DNA of 64,000 nt from Psychroflexus gondwanensis ACAM 44 (GCF_000355905.1 NZ_APLF01000010.1:1-64000), one strand, 5' to 3'; positions 7,815-17,093 are shown, numbered from the stretch's first letter. Program-made: numbers and translations. Notes: a model not told the origin generated them from the sequence alone.

Positions 7815-10138
7815 TATAAATTCAATTTTTGTTGGGTTATAATAGCATCGTTCACGATAAATGGTTTGGGGATCATTTCTACAGGGCGTTTTTTTACTGA
7901 AAATAAAGGATGACTCAACAAATCAAAACTGATTTCATTAAAGGTAAACTCAACAGGTTGTGTTTTGTCCACTTCAAATTCAAATGACAATGGAACTTGG
8001 TTCACTACATAATAGTCGATGATGTTTTTCTGAAACCGATTGGTGTGCACATGGGCACTTTCTTCATCATTTGCTTCATAAAAATCGGCGGTGACTCCAT
8101 TAACTGTGAATGATTTAAAATTGGCTCTTGTAGCTTCTGACACTACAATTCTATTTAAATTTCGTTGAAAATCTACTTGTATTCTGAATTTTTTAAACCT
8201 TGGGCTTGAAGGTTCTAAGGTATCCACTTGAATTTGAGAACTAGGGATGGCTTTCAAGTCTGCTATTGACGATTTGGTATAGGCCGAATTGTATTTACTC
8301 TGGTAATCTAGTGAAGCGGTTAAGTCCTTGGCTTCTTTAAAATAAGGGGAAGTCCACGAGTCTAACTCATCGTCGTAAGTGAACCAATGGGCTGTATCGG
8401 TACTAGAGTCTAAAGCATAGACTAAGCTATTAGGAAGCGGCTGCGTTTCAGAAAAACCAGACCCAAGATGCGCTTTTATAAAAAAACCTATCGCCACCAG
8501 TAAAGCTAAAGTGGCAACCCCTTTTTTAATAGAAAAATAGCCAAAGATGGGCAATAAGTTACCAAATAACAAAACGGTGAAAACAGCACTCACCACTCCC
8601 ATTTTAAGACCTAATCCCACGGGGAAAAATTGAATAAATGGAGCTATAATGCTTAAGGAAGGCAGTATCAAAATCAGAAGAAAAAGATAAGACGGCACTT
8701 GAAGCCTTACCATTAAGAAAAAAGCAAAGAGCGTAAAAAGTAAGGGGATAATAAAAAAGGCTGCTCCTTTAAGAAATATATTCAATAAAAACAAAACTAT
8801 AAACCAGGTTAGAAGAGGAGCAATCATAGCGTTTTTAGGGTTTAACCTATGGTCGAAAAACTGATAGATACTAAACACCAAGAACAAAGAAAAGGCTACA
8901 AAAACAACGATATAATCATGCCCATTATAGGGGAATCCCTGTAAAATGGTGGAGTACTCTGGATAAATCTGTAGCAATAATGGCCAGGCAAAATAGATGA
9001 GGAATCCAGATAAAAATAAACTGAGCAACCAAGGGACAAAACCTAAGAAAATTTCTTTTCTGGTCAACGACTTGGTTTTTAGTCCATAAATTAAGATAAA
9101 GATGAAGATCGCAAAAGCAACAGCATAAATGATCCACACCCATGAAAATGGATAATGAAAAAGTCCCAAACCTGTTACTGTAAAATAGACTTGATCCTGC
9201 TGGGAGGTTAAGTCTGAAAGATCTGTATTGGAAAAGGCTTTTAGTGAAGACATCAGGTAATCCCCTTGATGGGATAAAGAACCTTTGTCCAGCCGACTTG
9301 GTGTATCCAAGGCGGTATGGTAATCGAAATGATCGTCTATAAAGGCAAAGAAAAAGCTGGGGACATCTGCAATTTCTCTAAATACTGTAGAGTCTGTGTC
9401 GTTGGGTAGAAGTTTATACACGCTATACATAAGAGAGTTGGCGAGCGGATGTTGGCCTTGGGATTCTCCAAAAAGGTCAATCAGTTTAGAATTCCCATAA
9501 TTGGTCTCCACAATCATATTACTTGGGCCTCCACTTCCTCGAGATTCAAAATTCAGAACCAAACCCACCTCATTGATCCATGGGTGCTCTTTGGCAAATA
9601 ATTCTGCCCCAGAAAGGCCTACTTCTTCACCATCGGAAAAAAGAATAATAATGTCATTTTGAAAAGAAGGCTTGCTCGCTTTAAAAGCTCTTACTGCTTC
9701 TAGTATGGCAGCTACTCCAGAAGCTGCATCGCTAGCTCCGGGCGAGGAATGAACGGCAGAATCGTAGTGAGAAAGGAGTAATAAAGCCTTAGAGTTTGGC
9801 AATGGATCGGTGGCTTCTAGCCTTGTAATAATATTTTCTGGAGCGGTGAGTACCCCCTTCTTGGAGAGCACAAAGCCTTGCTGAGTTTGAACTTGAAGAT
9901 CCATTTTTTCAAGTTCATTTACAATATAATTTCGTTTGGAATTATGGGCGTCAGAACCTATGTAGTGGGGTTCGTCACCAATATTTTTGACGTGCTCAAA
10001 AGCCCTTAAGGTTGAAAAATCTTTAGATTGAGTGGATAAATCGGTGATTTCTGAAGGATAAAGGTCGTAAAAGACATACCAAACGGCAGTAACGATCACA
10101 AGTAAACTTATAATGGCTTTATAATCTTTTTTTCTCAT
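7814..10138 (-). CDS. M28-family metallopeptidase with C-terminal membrane domain
   Basis: 774 residues. One membrane anchor at about residues 8-26 is followed by an extracytoplasmic M28 aminopeptidase domain (about 50-310). The zinc ligands and catalytic residues are visible in SHYDSAVHSSPGASDAASG, SDGEEVGLSGAELF, NFESRGSGG and HFDYHTALDTP. About eight to nine hydrophobic segments follow (about 330-570) and then a soluble domain (about 575-774). This architecture resembles the Fxna/ERMP1 type of membrane M28 peptidase. It likely trims peptides outside the cytoplasmic membrane. Its start overlaps the stop of the zinc-ribbon gene by one base, and its stop overlaps the SDR start in the same way. 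Confidence 0.9.
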   Translation of the reverse strand: MRKKDYKAIISLLVIVTAVWYVFYDLYPSEITDLSTQSKDFSTLRAFEHVKNIGDEPHYIGSDAHNSKRNYIVNELEKMDLQVQTQQGFVLSKKGVLTAPENIITRLEATDPLPNSKALLLLSHYDSAVHSSPGASDAASGVAAILEAVRAFKASKPSFQNDIIILFSDGEEVGLSGAELFAKEHPWINEVGLVLNFESRGSGGPSNMIVETNYGNSKLIDLFGESQGQHPLANSLMYSVYKLLPNDTDSTVFREIADVPSFFFAFIDDHFDYHTALDTPSRLDKGSLSHQGDYLMSSLKAFSNTDLSDLTSQQDQVYFTVTGLGLFHYPFSWVWIIYAVAFAIFIFILIYGLKTKSLTRKEIFLGFVPWLLSLFLSGFLIYFAWPLLLQIYPEYSTILQGFPYNGHDYIVVFVAFSLFLVFSIYQFFDHRLNPKNAMIAPLLTWFIVLFLLNIFLKGAAFFIIPLLFTLFAFFLMVRLQVPSYLFLLILILPSLSIIAPFIQFFPVGLGLKMGVVSAVFTVLLFGNLLPIFGYFSIKKGVATLALLVAIGFFIKAHLGSGFSETQPLPNSLVYALDSSTDTAHWFTYDDELDSWTSPYFKEAKDLTASLDYQSKYNSAYTKSSIADLKAIPSSQIQVDTLEPSSPRFKKFRIQVDFQRNLNRIVVSEATRANFKSFTVNGVTADFYEANDEESAHVHTNRFQKNIIDYYVVNQVPLSFEFEVDKTQPVEFTFNEISFDLLSHPLFSVKKRPVEMIPKPFIVNDAIITQQKLNL

Positions 10139-10488
10139 TAGTCCCTTTTTACCAAAGCATAATAATCCTCCTCCAAAGGTAGATAACCTTGGTCATAAAT
10201 GAAGTAATACACCCGACCAGATTTTGTGGTGTAGAGATTCGTGAAATAGGTAAAATTAAAGCCTTTTTCTAAGAGTTTGTCTCGAGTGGTTTTCGTTTTT
10301 TGATCTGTATTGATGCTTTGTAAAATTCTGTAATTTTTTTTAAGCTTATTGTTGACGTTCCTTACTATCTTCCTAGACTCACTATTCAGCCTATTATTGT
10401 AGGTACTCCTACAATAATCGGAACAGAACTTTTTGTCGATTCTTCCCGACAGCGGTTCCTCACAGGAGAGGCATTTGGGTTTTTCCAT
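10138..10488 (-). CDS. Small zinc-ribbon protein (DUF2116-like), paralogue of the gene at 1237-1614
   Basis: 116 residues with a zinc ribbon at Cys6, Cys9, Cys22 and Cys26 (CLSC...CSDYC), then a basic domain with KGFNFTYFTNLY and YYFIYDQGYLPL. It matches the gene next to the integrase along its whole length but has diverged. Here it is the first gene of a chromosomal operon with an M28 peptidase and an SDR protein, and its stop overlaps the peptidase start as TAATG. It has no signal peptide, so unlike its operon partner it acts in the cytoplasm. Function unknown. Confidence 0.8.
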   Translation of the reverse strand: MEKPKCLSCEEPLSGRIDKKFCSDYCRSTYNNRLNSESRKIVRNVNNKLKKNYRILQSINTDQKTKTTRDKLLEKGFNFTYFTNLYTTKSGRVYYFIYDQGYLPLEEDYYALVKRD

Positions 10489-10523
10489 AGCTTAAGGGGT
10501 TAAGTGCATGGTAAATATAAAAA

Positions 10524-10551
10524 AATCCCTCAATAGTTATATTGAGGGATT
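10524..10551 (-). terminator. Rho-independent terminator after the OmpA-family gene
   Basis: Perfect 11-bp stem AATCCCTCAAT / ATTGAGGGATT with the loop AGTTAT. On the minus strand a T run follows. It separates the PorP/OmpA operon from the zinc-ribbon operon. Confidence 0.88.
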
Positions 10552-10571
10552 GGAAGACTTACTGTCAAGAC

Positions 10572-12476
10572 CTAGTCTACAATTTTAAATTCTGAACGTC
10601 GATTTTCTTCGTGTTCTTCGTCACTACATCCAGAAGTACAATCGTTTATTGGCTCAGTTTTCCCTTTACCTTCAGAGGATAATCTTTCGGGATCAACTCC
10701 GTTATCGGTTAAGTAGTCTACTGTACTTTTAGCTCTGTCTTGAGATAATTTCATGTTGTAAGCTTCAGAACCTCTTTCATCGGTATGGCTCACCACTTGA
10801 ATGTTAATGTCTCCATTTTCTTTAAGAATTTCAATTAGCTTATCCAATTCCAAAGCGGCTTCAGGTCGAATATCAGCTTTGTCGTAATCAAAAAAGATGC
10901 GTCCCTGAAGAATAAGAATCTCCGCTTCAGTAGAGGTCATCTCTGGCACTAAAGCGACTCTCATCACCATTTGTAATTGAGGAACTTCAAAAGAATTGGA
11001 TTGACTCTCATAGCCTTCAGCATTCACTTGCAAATCAAATTTCTTTCCGGTTGGTAAAAAGTTGTTGCTATTCCCACTAGCATCGGTTCTGCTCCTAGAA
11101 TATTCGTTTTGGGTAGTATCGTAGAAAATAAGTTGTGCATCTTGGATATGAACTTCAGTATGAGCATCCACAACTTCAACCAATACAGAAGTTTGTTCTA
11201 GTGGGCTTACCAATTTCGCCCCATATATATTATCGGTTCGTTCTTCTTTTTTAGTGCTGGTCCTATTAGAAGACACAAAGCCCAACTCTACGTTGCCGTT
11301 ATAAGTAAACGCAAAATCATCGGCATTACTGTTTAACGGCAGACCTAAGTTTTGAGGAGGTGTAAAGTCTCCAGAATCTTTTTTAGAATAGAAAACATCC
11401 AAACCACCAAGACCTAGATGTCCATCGCTTGAGAAATACAGCATATCCTCTTCATCGACAAATGGAAAGTTTTCTCTTCCCTCTGTATTGACAGTGGGGC
11501 CTAAGTTCTGCGGAGATCCGTAAGTTCCATCGGCATTAATATCCACAACATAGAGATCTGAAGATCCATAACCTCCGGCTCTATCACTTGAAAAATAAAG
11601 CTGACTCCCGTCTGGGCTTAACGCTGGGTTTGCATTGGAAAATGAAATATCATTAAAAGGCAAGTCTTGGATATCTTGAAACATTCCGTTAACAAGGCTT
11701 GCTTTATAAATTTTAAGGTGGTTCACTCCATTGTCATCTTTTCTATACTTTTCCTCTAAAAAGTCGTTTCTGGTAAAGTATAAAGTCGATCTATCCTTAG
11801 TGATAGCAATAGAGCCTTCGTGGTATTTGGTATTGATATCTCCTGTGATTTCAATTGGATTTTTGAACGTCCCCCCAATATTTTCAGCCACAAAAATATC
11901 TAGAGAAGGTTCGTTATCCCATCCGTAGGTTTTGCGAGATTCGTTCCTTGCGGAAACGAAATAAAGTTTTCCATCAAACTGGTAAGCTCCAAAATCTGAG
12001 AAATCCGAGCTTAAACTGAGTTTATTCAATTCAAATCTTGGGGTCATCGATTGTAAGTCCATCAGGTAGTCTGGATTTTCTAAAAAGGCCTTTGCCCTTT
12101 CATCTCTTGGCGCTTTTTCGGCAAAATCGAGCATTGCTTTTTTGAAATCATCGTACTCTTCGTTAATCAAAAGAGTTTGAGCGTAATTAAAATAATCTAT
12201 TGCATCTGGATTCCTAGTACTTCTAAGATAACGCTTGAATAATCGCTCAGACGCCTCGAAGTTGGAAGTCTTCATATTTGCTATTGCCAATTGTTTATAA
12301 ACGTAAGCATTTGCTTTTCCCTTTTGAATTAATTTTTCGTAAGCTTCAATCGCATCGACATAGGCAAAGCGGTCGAAGTATTTATCTGCTTTTTGGGTAT
12401 CGCTGTTCTGTGACCAAAGCATGGTTGATGCCAAGCAACAGAAAATACTCAATATATATAGGTTTTTCATAATCAT
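10572..12476 (-). CDS. OmpA-family protein with TPR and PD40 repeats (T9SS/gliding-associated)
   Basis: 634 residues; exported, with a signal peptide ending near SQNSDTQKA. In order: TPR-like helices (about residues 25-130), WD40-like PD40 beta-propeller repeats (about 150-415; motifs LSPDGSQLYFSSDR and EEDMLYFSSDG), a carboxypeptidase-regulatory-like fold (about 425-505) and an OmpA peptidoglycan-binding domain (about 520-634; FFDYDKADIRPEA, VVSHTDERGSEAYN, LSQDRAKSTVDYL). This is the PorE-like layout that anchors type IX secretion components to peptidoglycan. It follows the PorP/SprF gene by 12 bp in the same direction, the usual pairing in Flavobacteria. An ATG two codons downstream is an equally good start. 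Confidence 0.93.
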   Translation of the reverse strand: MIMKNLYILSIFCCLASTMLWSQNSDTQKADKYFDRFAYVDAIEAYEKLIQKGKANAYVYKQLAIANMKTSNFEASERLFKRYLRSTRNPDAIDYFNYAQTLLINEEYDDFKKAMLDFAEKAPRDERAKAFLENPDYLMDLQSMTPRFELNKLSLSSDFSDFGAYQFDGKLYFVSARNESRKTYGWDNEPSLDIFVAENIGGTFKNPIEITGDINTKYHEGSIAITKDRSTLYFTRNDFLEEKYRKDDNGVNHLKIYKASLVNGMFQDIQDLPFNDISFSNANPALSPDGSQLYFSSDRAGGYGSSDLYVVDINADGTYGSPQNLGPTVNTEGRENFPFVDEEDMLYFSSDGHLGLGGLDVFYSKKDSGDFTPPQNLGLPLNSNADDFAFTYNGNVELGFVSSNRTSTKKEERTDNIYGAKLVSPLEQTSVLVEVVDAHTEVHIQDAQLIFYDTTQNEYSRSRTDASGNSNNFLPTGKKFDLQVNAEGYESQSNSFEVPQLQMVMRVALVPEMTSTEAEILILQGRIFFDYDKADIRPEAALELDKLIEILKENGDINIQVVSHTDERGSEAYNMKLSQDRAKSTVDYLTDNGVDPERLSSEGKGKTEPINDCTSGCSDEEHEENRRSEFKIVD

Positions 12477-12488
12477 GTGGATTTCAGT

Positions 12489-13415
12489 TTAAAAATAACG
12501 AGGAGAAACGTAAGTTTTCTTATTGAAGAAAATATCGAAAATAATAAAGGCCTCGTAAGAAGGTTCTTTTAGGTTTGAAGTAGTAGCATCATAAGCAAAA
12601 CCAACTTGTATCCAGTCTGTAGCTCTAACGCTGGCTAAAGCACTAATTGCATCTTCATATCTGTAGGAAGCGCCTACTTCAAACTTGTCGTAGAATAAAA
12701 AATTGGCATTCAAATCAAAAGAGACTGCTGAACTCAATTCAGATTTCACTAAAGTAGAGGGTTTGAATTTGATAAAATCATTGACATCAAACACATAACC
12801 TGCTGTAACGAAATAGTGTTGTTTTTCTGAACCAAAATCTCTTCCATCCACCTCTAAGTGAGTAGAACTTAAGAAATTTGGCATAGAAAGACCTACATAA
12901 AATTTGTCTGTATAATATAAAACCCCAGCACCTACACTAGGATAGGTTCCACTAATATCCTCTTGAAAAGCAGGATCCATTTCATCTTGGAAATACAAGT
13001 CTGTAAAGTTACTACTTTGCAGTGTTGCTCCAGCTTTTATACCAAAAGCCAACTTGCTATTAGCCCCAACATCTATAGTATAAGATATATCTGCGTAAAG
13101 ATTGGTTTCATCTACAGGACCTATTTGATCACTAATAGCTGATAATCCAACGCCAAGACCGTTTCCTAAAGGGGTATGGGCATTAAAGGTGAATGTTTGG
13201 GGAGCGCCCTCTATTCCAGACCACTGCTCTCTGTACAAAGCACCAATAGAAAGGCTTTCTTTAGAGCCCGCATAAGCTGGGTTAATGACGTTCATATTAT
13301 ACATGTATTGCGTATACTGAGGATCTTGCTGCGCTGTAACAGTGGTGATAGTAAACAAACACAAGATGGCGAAAAGAGGTATATATATTTTTTTCATGGA
13401 TAGGGTTTTCTTCAA
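12489..13415 (-). CDS. Type IX secretion system outer-membrane protein, PorP/SprF family
   Basis: 308 residues. A signal peptide (KKIYIPLFAILCLF...TAQQ) is followed by the conserved PorP/SprF opening DPQYTQYMYNMNVINPAYAG and a predicted outer-membrane beta-barrel ending in a terminal aromatic (RYF). SprF-type proteins are needed for secretion or surface attachment of proteins with type B C-terminal domains. The next gene upstream (13431-13814) encodes exactly such a domain, 15 bp away, and an OmpA-PD40 partner lies downstream, so this is a complete small T9SS accessory cluster. A start 6 codons in (13397) gives a cleaner signal peptide. Confidence 0.95.
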   Translation of the reverse strand: MKKTLSMKKIYIPLFAILCLFTITTVTAQQDPQYTQYMYNMNVINPAYAGSKESLSIGALYREQWSGIEGAPQTFTFNAHTPLGNGLGVGLSAISDQIGPVDETNLYADISYTIDVGANSKLAFGIKAGATLQSSNFTDLYFQDEMDPAFQEDISGTYPSVGAGVLYYTDKFYVGLSMPNFLSSTHLEVDGRDFGSEKQHYFVTAGYVFDVNDFIKFKPSTLVKSELSSAVSFDLNANFLFYDKFEVGASYRYEDAISALASVRATDWIQVGFAYDATTSNLKEPSYEAFIIFDIFFNKKTYVSPRYF

Positions 13416-13430
13416 CTAAGCTATAAAGAC

Positions 13431-13814
13431 TTATTGTTCTACATTAATGTACAGGTCTCCTTTTGTATTGAAACCGTATTCGGGATCTTCGGTTTCGAAA
13501 GTAATATCATAAAAATAAGTCCCTGTCACCAAGCTATTTCCGTTATCGGAATCTCCGATAAATTCGTCTCTATAGTTGTCTTTCTCGTAAATCTTTCGAC
13601 CATTTCTGTCGAAAATTTCTAAAGTGGCAATTCCAGTTCGGTCTGCAAGACAAGACAAATCAAAATTATCATTAAGCCCATCTTCATTTGGAGAAATTCC
13701 CTTAGAAATTTTACATTCATTTTGATTGGCATTAAGTTCATCTGAATCATCTGAGCTACACGAAGAAGCTAAAATTAAGCAGGAGAAAATAATAAGGTAG
13801 GTTTTGAAATTCAT
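13431..13814 (-). CDS. Lipoprotein consisting mainly of a T9SS type B (gliding motility-associated) C-terminal domain
   Basis: 127 residues. A lipoprotein-type signal ends at Cys19 (ILASSC), then a short acidic linker. From about residue 38 to the end lies a single CHU_C / TIGR04131-type domain: ISPNEDGLND at 40-49, LEIFDRNGRKIYEKDNY and GTYFYDITF. In known loci this domain is the last ~90 residues of adhesins thousands of residues long such as SprB, upstream of SprF and OmpA genes. Here gene order is conserved but the adhesin part is absent. No frameshift or leftover coding sequence is seen upstream (hflX begins 178 bp away on the other strand). Confidence 0.88.
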   Translation of the reverse strand: MNFKTYLIIFSCLILASSCSSDDSDELNANQNECKISKGISPNEDGLNDNFDLSCLADRTGIATLEIFDRNGRKIYEKDNYRDEFIGDSDNGNSLVTGTYFYDITFETEDPEYGFNTKGDLYINVEQ

Positions 13815-13967
13815 AAAGTTTGATTATTTATAATAAACGAATTAAGGAAATTTTTAGTATTTAAAGTCTAAATTTAGTCAATAAAGTTAAAAGAAAAATA
13901 AAAGGCCACCTCCATTTCTTTAAATTTCCAAAATCTTAAAGTGAGAAGTGAACTGAAGTATTTTTCA

Positions 13968-13975
13968 TAATTTTG
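13968..13975 (+). promoter_or_regulatory. -7 promoter element of hflX
   Basis: TAATTTTG matches TAnnTTTG and lies 16 bp before the hflX ATG, implying a very short leader. No clear -33 TTG was found. Confidence 0.45.
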
Positions 13976-13991
13976 TTTTATAAAATAAACC

Positions 13992-15230
13992 ATGATAGAC
14001 GCTCAAAATACAACCTATGAAACAGCAGTCCTTATTGGGATTGTTAATCAGTTTCAAGATGAAGAAAAATCCAAGGAATATCTAGACGAATTAGAATTCC
14101 TTACCTATACTGCTGGTGGAGAAGTTTTGAAACGTTTTCAACAAAAATTGGAGGTTCCAAATCCTAAAACTTTTATAGGAAAAGGAAAATTAGAACAGGT
14201 AAGAGATTATGTGGAAGAACATCAAGTAGGTACTGCTATTTTTGATGACGAATTATCTCCTGGTCAACAAAGGAGTATCGAAAAAATACTCAAGTGCAAA
14301 GTAGTCGATAGAACCTACCTCATTCTCGATATTTTCGCTCAACGGGCAAAAACAAGTAACGCAAGCACTCAAGTAGAACTCGCACAGTACGAATATTTAT
14401 TACCAAGGCTGGCCGGTCTTTGGACTCACTTGGAGAGACAACGTGGTGGTATTGGTATGCGAGGCCCTGGTGAAACTGAAATTGAAACCGATAGACGGAT
14501 TGTAAGAGATAAAATCACTTTGCTTAAGAAAAAGCTAAAAACCATAGACAAGCAGATGGCTGTTCAACGCGGGAACAGAGGAAGCCTTGTAAGAGTTGCT
14601 CTCGTAGGCTATACCAATGTTGGTAAATCTACGCTGATGAATGTGATAAGCAAAAGTGAAGTTTTTGCAGAAAATAAGTTGTTCGCTACCTTAGATACCA
14701 CGGTAAGAAAAGTAGTGATTCGTAATCTTCCCTTCTTGCTTACCGATACAGTAGGCTTTATAAGAAAGTTACCCACTCAACTTGTGGAGTCTTTCAAATC
14801 CACCTTAGATGAAGTCAGAGAGGCCGACTTGCTTTTGCATGTAGTCGATATCTCTCATGAAAATTTCGAAGATCACATCGAGTCTGTAAATAGTATTTTA
14901 GACGATATTAATGCTAAAGATAAACCTTGTATCATGGTCTTTAATAAGATTGACAATTACGAGCCTGAAGTGATCGAAAAAGATGATTTGATGGTTGAAA
15001 AATCTTATCAACATTACACTCTTGAGGAGTGGAAAAAAACTTGGATGCAGCGGGAAGGCGATAATGTTTTATTTATCTCAGCAACAGAGAAAGAAAATAT
15101 TGAAGAGTTTAGAAAGAAAGTCTACGAAACCGTTAGAAAGATTCACATCACCCGTTTTCCATATAACAACTTCTTATATCCAGAATACGAAGCTTATACT
15201 GGGGATGAGGAGGAGGAAATAGAGGATTAG
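13992..15230 (+). CDS. hflX: GTPase HflX
   Basis: Ribosome-associated GTPase that splits stalled or hibernating ribosomes. 412 residues. The N-terminal HflX domain contains FIGKGKLEQV and IFDDELSPGQQR; a helical linker carries GIGMRGPGETEIETDRR; the G domain has G1 GYTNVGKST (about 206-214), G3 DTVGF and G4 NKID. Its stop lies 9 bp from the stop of the convergent receiver gene, without a terminator between them. Confidence 0.97.
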   Translation: MIDAQNTTYETAVLIGIVNQFQDEEKSKEYLDELEFLTYTAGGEVLKRFQQKLEVPNPKTFIGKGKLEQVRDYVEEHQVGTAIFDDELSPGQQRSIEKILKCKVVDRTYLILDIFAQRAKTSNASTQVELAQYEYLLPRLAGLWTHLERQRGGIGMRGPGETEIETDRRIVRDKITLLKKKLKTIDKQMAVQRGNRGSLVRVALVGYTNVGKSTLMNVISKSEVFAENKLFATLDTTVRKVVIRNLPFLLTDTVGFIRKLPTQLVESFKSTLDEVREADLLLHVVDISHENFEDHIESVNSILDDINAKDKPCIMVFNKIDNYEPEVIEKDDLMVEKSYQHYTLEEWKKTWMQREGDNVLFISATEKENIEEFRKKVYETVRKIHITRFPYNNFLYPEYEAYTGDEEEEIED

Positions 15231-15239
15231 ATCCAACTC

Positions 15240-15644
15240 TTAATTTTCAAAAAAGGGCTGAAGCTCTTTAAGCTGTTTCAAGTCCTTGAGTTTTTCAACA
15301 TTAATAGGTTTTTCTACAAAATCGATAACGACTGGATAGGTGTCAGATTTTTCTTTATCGGAAAGATCTATTGAAGAGGTAACAACCAAAACATAACAGT
15401 ATTTGGTTAATCCGTGAGTTTTGAGTTCATCCATAAATTGCCAGCCATCAAGGTTTGGCATATTTACATCTAGAAAAATCAAAAACTTTGTATCCTCATT
15501 CTTGTATTCTGAAATATAATCTAAAGTCTCATATCCGTTTAAGAACGACTTAGGATGACTAGAAAATCCCGCATGATTCATCATTTTCTCATGGATGAAA
15601 AGGACCATTTTGTCATCGTCCACATTTAAAACTTCTAATTTCAT
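15240..15644 (-). CDS. Single-domain response regulator
   Basis: 134 residues, a receiver domain alone. The acidic pocket is VDDD (8-11), the phosphoacceptor is Asp59 in FLDVNMPNLDGWQF, the switch Ser/Thr lies in VVTSS and the conserved Lys in FVEKPI. With no output domain it probably acts by protein contact or as a phosphorelay intermediate. It is the last gene of a three-gene minus-strand cluster with a histidine kinase (57 bp upstream) and a multi-PAS protein, so its phosphate donor is most likely the adjacent kinase. Confidence 0.93.
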   Translation of the reverse strand: MKLEVLNVDDDKMVLFIHEKMMNHAGFSSHPKSFLNGYETLDYISEYKNEDTKFLIFLDVNMPNLDGWQFMDELKTHGLTKYCYVLVVTSSIDLSDKEKSDTYPVVIDFVEKPINVEKLKDLKQLKELQPFFEN

Positions 15645-15701
15645 GCGTTTATTTTTATTGAGTTTTAAGTAAGGTACTCATAAATTAAAGATTTTTTTGG
15701 C

Positions 15702-16910
15702 TTATAAGTCTTGTTTAGGAAGATTAAAACTAAACGTACTTCCGGAGCCTGATTCAGAAGTTACCCAGATGTCACCTCCTAGGTTTAAGATGATTTTTTT
15801 ACAAACTGCTAGCCCCATCCCTACTCCAGCATCGCTTTGGGAATCTTCCTTGTAAAAGGGTCTAAAGATTTTGACTAGGTTTGAGTCTTTTATACCCAAC
15901 CCATTATCAGAAATATGAACAACCCATTGATCAGTTTCATCATCAATCTTTATTTCAATGACTAAGGATTTTTCTTTAGATCTGTACTTTATAGCATTAC
16001 CTATTAAATTCCGTAAGACTATTGAAAATAGGGTTTTAGAGGTCTGAATTTTAGGAAGTTCAGAATAGTTTATGGCAATAGTATTAGATTTGATAATTGG
16101 TAAATTAAGATCTATAATACTTTCTATAATCGGCTCTACATCTACGTTTTCAATGACATTTTTCTGAGAGGTCAATTTGGCAAAAGCAAGTATCTCATAG
16201 ATAAGCGCTGTCATTTTATGAGTGCTTTGTGTGGCGTAGTTGATGTATTGCAAAGCCTCTTCACCAAGGCTTGTTCCTGTTTCTCTTTGCAATAGTTCTA
16301 AAAATCCTTGAATGCTATCTAAAGGGTTTTTAAGATCGTGAGCTATAGCATATGCAATTTCTTCGGTTTGATTCTTTTGAGCTTCCAATTGAGAATAGAC
16401 TTTTTCTAACTCTAAAGATTTCTTACGAGACTCAAAAAGGCGTTCTACAAGTTTTGCTAGAGATTTAAGAGCCTGTATTTGTGATGTAGATAAGACTTTA
16501 GGCTTGTTATCGATAACACACAGGGTACCTAAGGCATAGCCGTCCTTACTCATAAGAGGCATGCCCGCATAAAAAGCAATTTTCGGGTCTTTTGTAACTA
16601 AGGGGTTTTCTTTAAATCTGTCATCTAAAGTAGCATCATTGACAATAAGTAGTTTTTCTGGAGTATTAATAGCATGTGCGCAAAAGGCCGTATCTCTTGA
16701 AGTTTCCTTCAAATCTATTCCTTGACTAGATTTAAAGACTTGCTTTTTGGAATCAATTAGTGTGATAAGTGATATGGAAGTACCACAAATGTCTGAAGCT
16801 AGTTTTGTAATTAAATCATAATCTTCATCTGAAAGATTTTCAAGTAACTGGTGGCTTTGTAAAGCTTTTAAGCGTTCTACTTCATTATCTGGAATCGGCG
16901 GCTTTTTCAT
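15702..16910 (-). CDS. GAF-domain sensor histidine kinase
   Basis: 402 residues, cytoplasmic (no membrane segment). A GAF domain (about residues 20-165) is followed by a coiled linker, a HisKA dimerisation domain with His191 (AIAHDLKNPLDS), and a HATPase_c domain with the N box NLIGNAIKY, G1 ISDNGLGI and the G2 lid GVGMGLAVCKKI. A receiver gene follows 57 bp downstream and a multi-PAS protein without kinase domain lies 183 bp upstream on the same strand. Ligand unknown; the start gives the usual N-terminus of this family (NEVERLKAL). Confidence 0.95.
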   Translation of the reverse strand: MKKPPIPDNEVERLKALQSHQLLENLSDEDYDLITKLASDICGTSISLITLIDSKKQVFKSSQGIDLKETSRDTAFCAHAINTPEKLLIVNDATLDDRFKENPLVTKDPKIAFYAGMPLMSKDGYALGTLCVIDNKPKVLSTSQIQALKSLAKLVERLFESRKKSLELEKVYSQLEAQKNQTEEIAYAIAHDLKNPLDSIQGFLELLQRETGTSLGEEALQYINYATQSTHKMTALIYEILAFAKLTSQKNVIENVDVEPIIESIIDLNLPIIKSNTIAINYSELPKIQTSKTLFSIVLRNLIGNAIKYRSKEKSLVIEIKIDDETDQWVVHISDNGLGIKDSNLVKIFRPFYKEDSQSDAGVGMGLAVCKKIILNLGGDIWVTSESGSGSTFSFNLPKQDL

Positions 16911-17093
16911 ATAAATGTGACTTTTAGGGAATCTTTTTGTTGAAATCCTCCCGTCATCAACTTTTAAATTGAAGTTAATTTCATTCGTCTAAATTAGGCA
17001 TATTTTCTCAAAACAAAGCAATTAAAAGTGTTTTTACAGGAATCCTTTTTGAGGGAAATCCCACTCAAAAATTTTAGATGTGATTTTGGGTTT

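Noticed and set aside
17040-17093. Frameshift joining the PAS protein to the downstream histidine kinase
   Set aside because: Reading past the stop gives no kinase motifs, and the kinase has its own GAF domain and natural start.
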